NCBI GenBank assembly: GCA_963422465.1
Contig: OY730175.1
Location: forward strand, 2,108,001-2,172,000
Length of the DNA: 64,000 bases
Direction: 5' to 3'
From: Lichina pygmaea
Lineage: Eukaryota; Ascomycota; Lichinomycetes; Lichinales; Lichinaceae
Shown: positions 55,664-64,000 of the stretch, piece after piece
How positions within the stretch are numbered: position 1 is the stretch's first letter
Layout: every line of letters begins with the position of its first letter
Translations under genes and position numbers: made by a program
The notes under the pieces: model-generated
Told to the model about the DNA's origin: nothing
The model's input: only the letters and a program-made list of their open reading frames with translations
Database searches by the model: none

Positions 55664-58533
55664 GTGGGTGGTAGGCTGTTGACATCCTTGTATCAATGCC
55701 AAGTTGCCTTGTCCACATGTTCCAGAATTTCAAGGTGAAGAGTTTGTCTCAATCTGAGATAATTGTTTTTGGTAGCCCTCAGTGGCTTACCAGCTCTTTG
55801 AGTAGGACACTCACAAGTTTGTTCGTGGTTCCTGACTCTTTCCACAGAACCAGGTGGGTGTATTTGGTGAGCTTATCAACAACCACCAAAATACTATTGT
55901 ATACCACCTTTGTTGCTGGGTCTGTTGACTTTAGCAACTTGACCACAAAATCCATCATGATAGTTTTCCATGGTGCCTCGGGTAGGTCTATTTGTTGTGC
56001 CTGCCTGTAGGGCTTATGTCTTGATGGTTTGTTCTTCATGCACTGTTCACAGTTGCAGATGAACTCTGTTACCTTGCACTTCATTCTGTCAAAGTGGTAG
56101 TTCCTTTGGATTTTCTCCAAGGTTTTATCCCACCCGGGGTGTCCATGCAAAGGCCTGTCATAGTGCCTCCAGATCACCTCCTCTTGTGCTCTTTCTGGCA
56201 CAATTTCCTTTTTGTTTACCACCTTGTGGCCAAGGGTAAGGAGTGGACTCTTTGTTTCAGTTGTTGCCAGTTGGGGTTGGGTATAGACCAGAGTTCATCC
56301 TTTTGTTGCTAGGATTGGGTGTTCCTCTGTTGTTTTCTTGTCCATCAGGTCTGGTCACCTGCTGAGTGCATCCACTTGAGCATTTTCAGTGCTCTTCTGG
56401 TAGAGGATTTGAAAGTTGTATGATGCCAACAACTCTGCCCATTGAACTTGTTGTCAGTTTAGCTTTTTTGTTGTTGTGAAGTAAGCTAAGTTCTTGTGGT
56501 CTGAGTACACATCTACTGTGTATTTTGCCCTCTCCAAGTAAGGCCTCCATTCTTGGAATACATCAACAATTGCTAACAACTCTTTGTTGTGAATATTGTA
56601 CCTCAGTTCTGGGCCAGAGAACTTTCTTGATCAGTACGTGACAGGGTGTAAGTGTTTGTCAGTGTCTGGTTGACACAAGCAGGATTCCAATGCTTGGTCT
56701 GAGGTATCAGTCTCCAAAATAATCCTCTTCTCAGAGTCAAATAATGCCAAAATAGGTGTGGAGATGAATTTGTTCTTCAACTCCTGGAAGACTGCTTGTT
56801 AGCTCTCCCCCCACCTGAAAGATTTATTCTTTCTGGTTAACTCTGTCAAGGCTGCTGCTGTTCTTGAGTAGTCCTTGATGAATTGTCAGTAGAAGTTTGT
56901 AAATCCTAGAAAGGATTGTACTTCTTTGAGGTTTTTGGGTGTTGGCCAGTCTTGTACTGCTGCCATCTTTGTGTTGTCTATTCAGATTCCTTCTATTGTT
57001 AGGATTGACCCCAAATATTCCACTTCTTTTGTGTGGAAAACACTTTTATCAAGGTGTAACCTCATGCCTGCTTTCTGGAGCACATGTAGGATCTTCTTGA
57101 CATACTGTTTATACTCCTCCAAGGTTCTGTTGGTGTATACCAAGACATCATCAATGTAAGTGGTGACAAATATGTCCAGGTATTGTCAGAGGACAGTGTT
57201 AATAAGTGATTGGAATGTCGCCAGTGTATTCGTAAGGCTGAATGGCATCACAGTATACTTGTAGTGCCTATACCTTGTACGAAAGGCTGTCTTCTATTCT
57301 TTGCTGTCTTTTATCCTAACCAGGTTGAAAGTGCCTTGAATATCAAACTTGGTAAACTATTTGGCTTCTTGGATCTGGTCTTGGATTTCTGATATCAATG
57401 GCAGTGGGTAGCAGTTTTTCACTGTGATTGCATTTAGCTGCCAATAATCAACACACAGTCAAAGTTTGCCATCTTTCTTTAGCACAAACAATATCAGGTA
57501 TCCAGCTGGTGATGTTGAAGGTCTTATAAACTCTTTCGCTAGGTTCTTGTCCAGGTAGTCTCTCAGGGCCTCAAGCTCTTTCACTGACAGAGTGTAGATA
57601 GGGCTATGTGTGGGTTTTTTTCTGTCTTCCAGCAGAATCTTGTGGTCCTACTCCTGATGTTCCAGTAGTGTCATGATCACTGTTTCTTCAAACATCTCCT
57701 GGTATTCTTTATACTCACTTGGCAACTGCAGTGCCTGAGTCTTGCCCACAGCATCTTGCGTGGTGCAAAGTTGTTGTGTTCAGGGTTTCATCCAGGCTAC
57801 ACAGACCTCCCCACACTGGTGGTATTTCTTCCACTGTGTCAGTGAGATTTCTTTAATCATCACTCCTGGTTCTGACTTGACTAGTGTCTTATCCGGAAAG
57901 ACTAGTTACCTTCTTTTCCAGTCAATCCTTGGGTTTTGTTTTTCCAACCACAGAAGTCCCAATATAACTTTGTGTGGTATTCAGACCAAGTCGAGTTCCT
58001 CTGTTCTGATCATCATGCCATGGACACTCAGTCTCAGACTCTTGGTCTCCTTCATCACTTGTCCCTTGTTTTTGGAGAGTGGTGTTCCATCCACTACTGT
58101 CAATTGGTAAGAGTCTTTCTTGCCTTGGACTGGAACCTTGTTTCTTCTGGCAAAGCTTTCTGACATGAAGTTGCCAGTCACACCAGAGTTGATCATGGCC
58201 TTAGCCAACCACCCATTGACTCTGATCTTGATGTGAAAGTGCAGGCTGCAGGCTGTTGTGTCAAGGCTTGGCTTGACTCCTTCCTCCTGGGGTGTTGTCT
58301 TGCCTACTCTTCTGACCCCAGTTTTGAAGAGCACTGCTAGTTTTTTGAGCCACCTAGGCCCTGGGCCTGACACTCTACCACATGTTGTTTGCATCATGTG
58401 GTGAGGCATCATTCCCACAGGTCTTGGTTGCAATCATCTTGTTCAGGGTTGACTCTTTGGATGTGTATATTCCATCACACTTCCACCTTGGACCCTGGAA
58501 ACCACATCTTCTTTCTTTTCTCTAGAAGGTGTT

Positions 58534-58544
58534 CCTTGCAGTGG
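58534..58544. repeat. SINE target-site duplication, left copy (ccttgcagtgg)
   Basis: Repeated at 58990-59000. The uninterrupted site is present in E2 as the complement at about 51097-51125. Confidence 0.92.
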
Positions 58545-58989
58545 AGGGGGTGGCATAGTGTAGCGGGAAGCTGGTGAGAGTTTCCCACTACGTGGCACCC
58601 ATGACCCGGAACTAGTGGTGTCAGGCCTGGAGAACCTGACTAAACTAGTCGTCAGTTCAAATCTGACCCACCCCACATTCTGCCACAAAAACCTCCGAGA
58701 TTCATAGAACTTATCTAAGATGTACTCCTCGCAAGATGTATGAAAACCCCCAAGAAATAGCTCACCCAATATCTGTCAAGATCCACAAAACCCTCATTAC
58801 TGTGGTTTTCCTATTTCCCCTACAGGGTTTGGGGTTTTCCCACAGTACGTACACTACAAACCACGGGGTGTACGGTACATGCGTGAGGTCTCCGAGTCAA
58901 GTCTACCAGAGACAAAAATCCTTCAAGAAGTTCTGTATAGCTTAACAGCCAAATCAGTGTAAGAATCAAATCAAAATCAAAATCAAAAT
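58545..58989 (+). mobile_element. tRNA-derived SINE inserted in E3
   Basis: 445 bp insertion flanked by CCTTGCAGTGG and absent from the homologous positions of E1 and E2. The head is tRNA-like: ggggtgg (58547-58553) pairs with ccacccc (58668-58674); gtcag/ctgac (58651-58655, 58663-58667) form a perfect T-stem around ttcaaat, and gttcaaatc is a polymerase III B box; tggcatagtgtagcgg resembles an A box. The tRNA-like part is 128 bp, longer than a tRNA. The tail is agtgtaagaatcaaat followed by (caaaat)n, shared with the repeats at 5420 and 41063, which suggests mobilisation by a LINE with that 3' end. Confidence 0.9.
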
Positions 58990-59000
58990 CCTTGCAGTGG
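58990..59000. repeat. SINE target-site duplication, right copy (ccttgcagtgg)
   Basis: The first c overlaps the tail repeat, so the duplication is 10 or 11 bp. Confidence 0.92.
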
Positions 59001-60378
59001 TTGTCTTCACACACCTTCCAATAAGGTTGTCTGCAGGCTGCTGCTGTAGCCTGGTGTAGGTCCACTTGTGTGGTGATGTCTCTGACCTGTGTGATGCTGA
59101 GAGTATCATCAACCTATCATGACACTTGCGTCTCCCCTATTTCTGATAGGGTTGTGTCCTGTTATCAAAGAACAGGTTTGTCGGGGACTGGTGGTGGCTG
59201 GGCTTCCTTGTTGTCAACCTGTTCCTCCATGTAGCCAGTTGTGTCAAACTCGGAGATCAGGTCTTTCTCCCAGTGGATTCTGTCAACTTTCCTTTGGACC
59301 TTGTTAAGGTGATCCAAGGTTTCTTGAAGCATGTTCTCAAGTTCTTCAGCATGTTGTCAGAGGTCATCCTCCTCTCTGAGAAGTGCCACCTCAGGGTGAT
59401 TGTGGAGCAGTGTGTCTTGGGGAGTCCTCTGGGGCTTCTCTGTCTCTCTGCCTTTCCAGGCACTTGTGGTGTTCAACTACTTCCCTTTGCTCTTCTTGTT
59501 CTTCTTCTTGCTCCTGCAGTTCACTGCAAGGTGGCCCACTTTCTGACAGTTGTAACACTTCCATGTCTCCTTCTTTTGTGGTTCCACCACATCAATTTCC
59601 ATGGGTACCAAGCTGTAGTTATCTTTGGCAGGTGTTGGTTTTTTCTTCACCTATAGTTTTGTCTGCTTGCCTTGCTTCTCAAGCTCTCTCTTGAACTGTC
59701 AGTCATTGATGTGAGCTGCAGTCTTGATTATTTTGTAGAGCTCGGTTGGTCAGTCTCCTCACACAATGTCATCCTTGACTTGTTCCTTGAGGTTTTGGTA
59801 GAATAGTGCTGTTAGTGCACTGTCTCTCCACTGGGTCCTCACTGCTAGTTGTTGGAACTTCGCCGTGAACTCCGATACTGATCCAGTTTGCCGCAGTGCT
59901 TGGAGCTTTCATTCCACATTCTTTTCCTTGTCAAGAATCCCAAACATCTTTCTCATAACTGTCTTAAAGATTTTCAAGCTTCCCATGACCTGTCGGGTAT
60001 TGTCTTCTTGCTTCTTGGGGTCTGCCTGATTGTCTAGGTAATCCCTTAAGTAGATGTTGAACCAAGTGAAGGCTGGTCCTTCCAGGTAGGAGGCTGCAAA
60101 TAGCACTTTCTCCTGGTCTGTCAGGAACTGGGCTGTGTTGAACCCATAGTAGAGCTCCAGTTGTGAGACAAACAACTCCAGTCCTCCCCTAGATCTATCA
60201 TACCTCTTCAGGGCACCTACCTTCAAGGGCTTCAGGGGTAGGTTAACAATAGGTGCCACCTGGACAGCCTGGGCCTGAGCTGCCTGAGCAGCCTGGGCTT
60301 GAGCCATCTGGGAAGGGGTAGGGCTTCATGGATCCACCATTGTATCAAGTCAGTGTCCTATATGTTAGAGACTGAAAC

Positions 60379-60829
60379 TGTTAAAGGCCAGGCCGGGTTC
60401 ACACAGAAACCAGTATAGTCTGTTGCTTCACAGGGTGGATTCTAGACAGGGACTCAATAGAGGAATAGACAGATAGAGAACTCTCTCTGTACTATTGTCT
60501 CAGTACAATGTGTGTATGTGTGTTCAGCCTAATCTCTCTGGGCTCTTTGGGTGGTCTTTATACAGATGCCCTAGGGGGGGGGTCTTCTCCAAGGGGTATC
60601 ATCCTTTTGTGTAGACAAGCTTCTCACTTAGCTTCTGCTTGTCTACCAGACAAGCTCCTCACTTAGCTTCTGCTCATCCACTGGACAAGCTCCTCACTTA
60701 GCTTCTGCTTGTCCACCGGACAAGCTCCTCGCTTAGCTCTTGCTTGTCCACCAGATCAGTCAGATGTTGTTCTGTATGACTAACACTCCTCCCTCGCTTA
60801 CCTAGACTGTTCCGGCCTAGACCTTAACA
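60379..60829 (-). repeat. E3 LTR (5' in element orientation)
   Basis: 451 bp, TGTTAAAGG...CCTTAACA, four internal 35-bp units (about 60611-60755), more C-to-T/G-to-A changes than in E1 LTRs. Confidence 0.95.
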
Positions 60830-60834
60830 CTGCT
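60830..60834. repeat. E3 target-site duplication, right copy (ctgct)
   Basis: Second copy; E4 LTR sequence resumes after it. Confidence 0.9.
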
Positions 60835-60984
60835 CCCCCAGCTTCTTCTCTTCTTTTCTTCTTTTCTTCCTTCCTTGTCTTTTGTCTTGTACATCAATCC
60901 AAGTCTCAAGTCTTAAGCCAAGTCAGGTCAAGGTTACTGAATCAGTTAGACTTGAGTTCTGTTCTGCTATTGCCTTGTCACACT
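60835..60984 (+). repeat. E4 5' LTR, right piece (end uncertain)
   Basis: Pyrimidine-rich start (cttcttctcttcttttc) leading to aagtctcaagtctt and gccttgtcaca. I place the LTR end near 60980 because gag starts at 61041, but the second LTR needed to prove it is outside the window. Confidence 0.45.
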
Positions 60985-61040
60985 ACGAAAGACCTACCCA
61001 ACCATAACACACTTCACCAAGCCATGTTCATGTCCTTGTC

Positions 61041-61997
61041 ATGTCTCAACAACCAGACCAAGCTATTCCAGTTGCTGGAAATAACAAGTTCCTTCACAAC
61101 ATGTTTGCAGAGTTCATGTGAATTCAAGCTACTAACACTACTCCCAAGTCCAAGTCTGAACACACTGCTGACCCAGAGATCTTCAGTGGTGATGGCAGAA
61201 ACACAGAAATCACGCATGAGAAGCTTGAGAGCTTCATCATGTCACTGTCACTCAAGATGACACTCAACACTGACTGGTACTCCACAGAAACATCACAGAT
61301 TGTGTACGTCTTTTCACGTATGACTGGCACTACACAGTCCTACATCTCAGCTAAGATCACGGCTGGCCAGTACATTGACTGGCACAACATTGTCCAAGAT
61401 CTCCAGAACACCTTCTCTGACCCAGACCCAGAGTTCCTAGCTCAGAGAAAGCTCATCACCTTGTGTCAGGCTAACTGTTCCTTTGCCAAGTTCTTCACAG
61501 AGTTCAATCAGTATGCTCCACACACAGGCTTCAACAACAAGGCCTTGAAGTGCCATCTTTGATACACTGTCTCTGAAGAGCTTGCCAAGCAGCTTGTCAG
61601 TATCATCCTCAAGGACATCAGCTATCAGAAGCTTGTTGAGGAATGCCAGCTGCAGGACAACCAGTTGTGTGCCACTTCTGCTAACTCTCACTGTCTACAT
61701 CAAGCATCTCCCACCCAAGTCTCAGTTCCACAGTCAGGAGCTTCACTTCTGTGTCCAGGGTTTATCAAGCCAGTCTTCACGCCACAGCCACCAAGTCCTA
61801 CCATGGATCTCAGCCACTCTAAGCTGACACCAGAAGAGTAAGAACATCACTGAAGCAAAAGCCTCTGCTTCTACTGTGGGAACCAAGGTCACATCTCAAC
61901 CTTCTGTCCAGTGAAAAGTATGCCTGTTGTTACCACCACCACAACCACCACCAAGTCTGCTATTGTTGAGACTACTCCAGAGTCGGAAAACAAGTAG
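61041..61997 (+). pseudogene. E4 gag, single frame with premature stops
   Basis: 319 codons in one frame from MSQQPDQAIPVAGNNK to a TAG at 61995. Internal stops include TGA after AEFM (CGA-to-TGA type) and TGA after ALKCHL (61560-61562). Capsid-type segment: DPEIFSGDGRNTE, SRMTGTTQSYISAKI, SDPDPEFLAQRKL. The zinc knuckle CFYCGNQGHISTFCPVK (61866 on) has the C-x2-C-x4-H-x4-C spacing. Confidence 0.85.
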
Positions 61998-62089
61998 TCC
62001 TTGGTCATTGTCACACCTAAGAACATGAAAAGGATCTCCATGTTGGCTATCTGTCTCCAGACCAGCAATTGGACAGTAAGTGCTTGTTT

Positions 62090-64000
62090 CTTCCTTGTAT
62101 TCTAGATAGGAAATTCAAGTGCAATACTCTTATTGACTCTGGCTGTTCAGTATTTGGCTGCATTGGTGCTTCCTTTGCACAATCTCTTCACCAAGAACCT
62201 CTCCTCTACCCACGCACATTGTGATTGTTTGATGGCAAGACATCACAAACCACATATCTCACCAAGACAATCATGACCACAGCACATGGCATGCACCAGG
62301 AGGAAGTCTCTCTCTTTGTGTCTCCTGGTCTTCACTATGATGTGATTCTGGGGATACCATAGCTCCAGAAGCACAGGCCACACATTGATTGGACAAACAC
62401 CTCAATCATGTTCAAGTCAGATCACTGCTGATCTGCATGCCTTAAGTCAAACAATAGCTATCCAATGTCTTTAGATCTTGAAGCCAAGACATCTGCTGGA
62501 AAGCCTCAGGATCCCAAGCCTCTTTCTGCCACACCAATCCCCATCAATACTGCCACATTTTCTCTTCTTGCTGCCAAGCCAGATCACCAGGTGTTCAGTG
62601 TTTCTCTGAGAGACATTGAGTAGGTGTTGAAGCTAAAGAAATATGTGGATCCTGCCACACTTCTCCCTGCTCAGTACCACAAGTTCCTGGACATCTTCAG
62701 CAAGGATGACACTGACAAGCTTCCTCCTCTACACCCAGGAGTTGACCACAAGATCAAGATGGAACCAGGAACCCAGGCACCCTCTGGACCTCTGTACAGC
62801 ATAAGCAGAGAAGAACTCGAAGTTCTCAAGAAGTACCTGACAGAGAACCTGAACAAGAGCTTCATTCAAGCATCTTCATCACCTGCTACTGCACCAGTCC
62901 TCTTTGTCAAGAAGCCAGAAGTTGGATTGTGTTTCTGTGTAGACTACAGAGCACTCAACACTATCACCATCAAGAACTGTTACCCCTACCACTGATCTGG
63001 GAGATGTTGGACCAGCTTTGTAAAGCTGTGTGGTACACCAAGCTTGACATTGTTAGTGCCTTTAACTGTATCTGGATGAAGGAAGGTGAAGAATGGAAGA
63101 CTGTGTTCTGCACACGCTCAGGCCTCTACAAATACCTTGTCATACTCTTTGGTCTTGCCAATACTCCAAGCATGTTCCAGAACTACATCAATAATGTTTT
63201 GGGATCTGACATCCTTGACATCTTTGGCACTGCCTATGTGGATGACATCCTTGTCTACAGTCAGACACTCAAGAAACACCAGAAGCATGTCAAGCTTGTT
63301 CTCAGTCAACTACAAGATACAAGCCTGCAAGTTGACATCTCCAAGTGTGACTTTGAAGTACATCAAGTCAAGTACCTTAGCCTTATCATTCAGTCTGCCA
63401 CTGAAGACAGCTGACCCAGATCTGTGAGCATAGACCCAGCCAAGACTGACACCATCAAGGAGTGGAAGCCTCCTGCCAGTCTCAAGGAAGTGCAGAGCTT
63501 TATTACCTTTGTAAACTTCTATCGCCAGTTCATCAAAGACTTTACCAAGCTTACATCCCTGCTCACAGCTCTGACCAAGAAGAATGTTGCCTTCAAGTGG
63601 GAAACCCCAGAGCAGTGCTTGTTTGAAAGTATCAAGAAGACATTCAGCACTACACCTATCCTGCAGCACTTTGATCTGGAGAAGGAGTGTGTTGTTGAGA
63701 CTGACACTTCTGACTACATCTCTGGTGCTGTCCTGTCACAGCCAGACTATGAAGAAGTTCTACACTCTGTTGCCTTCTTGTCACACCACTATCTGCCAGC
63801 AGAATGCAACTACAAGATCTACGACAAAGAGTTGCTGGCAATTGTCCATGTCTTTGAAGAATAGCAAGCAGAGCTTGAAGGATCTCCAGAACCTGTCAAG
63901 GTGATCTCTGATCACAAGAACTTGGAGTACTTCATGTTGTCAAAGTGCCTTTCCCACCATCAAGCCTGTTAGAGCAAGTTCTTGTCATACTTCAATTTCA
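62090..64000 (+). pseudogene. E4 pol (protease, RT, RNase H), runs off right edge
   Basis: Protease: LIDSGCSVFGC near 62130 and VILGIP with a stop after it. [41 protein letters not shown] (62930), KLDIVSAFN, LFGLANTPSMFQN and YVDDILVYSQ (intact YxDD, about 63235). RNase H: ETDTSDYISGAVLSQ and NYKIYDKELLAIVHVFEE, then a TAG and [12 protein letters not shown] at the window end. The frame is broken by stops near 62994 and 63412 and shifts near 62990. Integrase and 3' LTR lie outside. Confidence 0.88.

Larger units (their letters stand above)
55664..60340 (-). pseudogene. E3 gag-pol, larger piece (gag to integrase)
   Basis: Minus strand from MVDP (60340), stop TGA at once after it, then Gag (AQAQAAQAAQ..., LELFVSQLELYYGFN), with CGA still Arg in QEDNTRQVMG where E1 and E2 have TGA. 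CCHC region, protease (AMINSGVTGNFMS, Asp to Asn as in E2), RT, RNase H and integrase up to the E2 insertion. A SINE interrupts it at 58545-58989. The stop after the IQ-AK motif before FTKF and the stop in KLN*QQV are shared with the other copies. Confidence 0.9.
41312..60829 (-). mobile_element. E3: Ty3/gypsy chromovirus-like element, interrupted by E2 and a SINE
   Basis: LTRs at 41312-41770 and 60379-60829 share TGTTAA...TTAACA ends. The insertion is flanked by CTGCT. Coding direction is minus: gag begins at 60340, pol runs down to 55664, is interrupted by E2 (AGTTT duplication) in the integrase, and resumes at 43081 down to the chromodomain at about 42420. Its stops outnumber those of E1. 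Its antisense third ORF is on the plus strand (41894-42403). Confidence 0.95.
41186..64000 (+). mobile_element. E4: Ty3/gypsy-type LTR retrotransposon, 3' part beyond window, interrupted by E3
   Basis: Outermost level of the nest. Its 5' LTR appears to start at tgtcacgg (41186) and is cut at 41311 by E3, resuming at 60835 after the CTGCT duplication. The internal region codes gag, protease, RT and RNase H on the plus strand until the window ends in RNase H. It is a different family from E1-E3: no LTR similarity and distinct Gag and Pol sequences. The 3' LTR is outside the window, so the LTR limits are inferred from the TG start and from where gag begins. Confidence 0.85.

Noticed and set aside
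58547-58674. A genuine tRNA gene
   Set aside because: The T-arm and acceptor-like stem are good, but the piece is 128 bp, lacks a clear anticodon arm and lies inside an element with target duplications and an A-rich tail. It is the head of a SINE.

Overview
The window is nuclear DNA of a filamentous ascomycete (Pezizomycotina). The STE7-type MAPKK, the centractin, the GOLD/PH/ORD oxysterol-binding protein, the IFRD protein and the flavin-carrier/TRP-like protein all have the domain layout of that group, and genes are GC-rich with short introns (mostly 53-190 bp) and gctgac/gctaac-like branch points. I cannot name the species. A Sordariomycete-like fungus is a guess.

Positions 1-39400 are a normal gene neighbourhood with eleven protein genes: a conserved S/R-rich protein of unknown function cut by the left edge (-), HAS1 (-), FLC/TRP-like (+), ARP1 (+), an RBM8/Y14-type EJC protein (+), a DUF3602/PAR32-like protein (-), RRP4 (+), IEC3 (+), OSH3-like (-), an IFRD protein (+) and STE7 (-). 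They serve rRNA processing, RNA decay, mRNA marking, chromatin remodelling, dynein/dynactin motility, lipid transfer and MAPK signalling. They share no pathway and form no cluster. Spacers of 0.7-4.9 kb carry long C/G homopolymers, trinucleotide repeats, clusters of TACGTAC palindromes, two strong hairpins, two 5'-truncated LINE copies and a SINE-type relict.

Positions 40180-64000 are a transposon island: a dead Tc1/mariner copy, a SINE-type relict, then a four-level nest of Ty3/gypsy LTR elements. Element E4 (+, runs off the right edge) is interrupted by E3 (-), E3 by E2 (+), and E2 by E1 (-). The three inner insertions each carry a 5-bp target-site duplication (CTGCT, AGTTT, AATCT). A tRNA-derived SINE with its own target duplication sits inside E3.

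E1, E2 and E3 are one chromovirus-like family (gag, protease, RT, RNase H, integrase, chromodomain). Pol is broken by stops of the C-to-T kind in all copies. Each copy also has a third, antisense gene between the chromodomain and the 3' LTR, still open over 169 codons. In E1 and E2 its N-terminus has the exact Cys spacing of a fungal Zn(II)2Cys6 cluster followed by a likely coiled coil. This antisense zinc-cluster gene is the most interesting object in the window.
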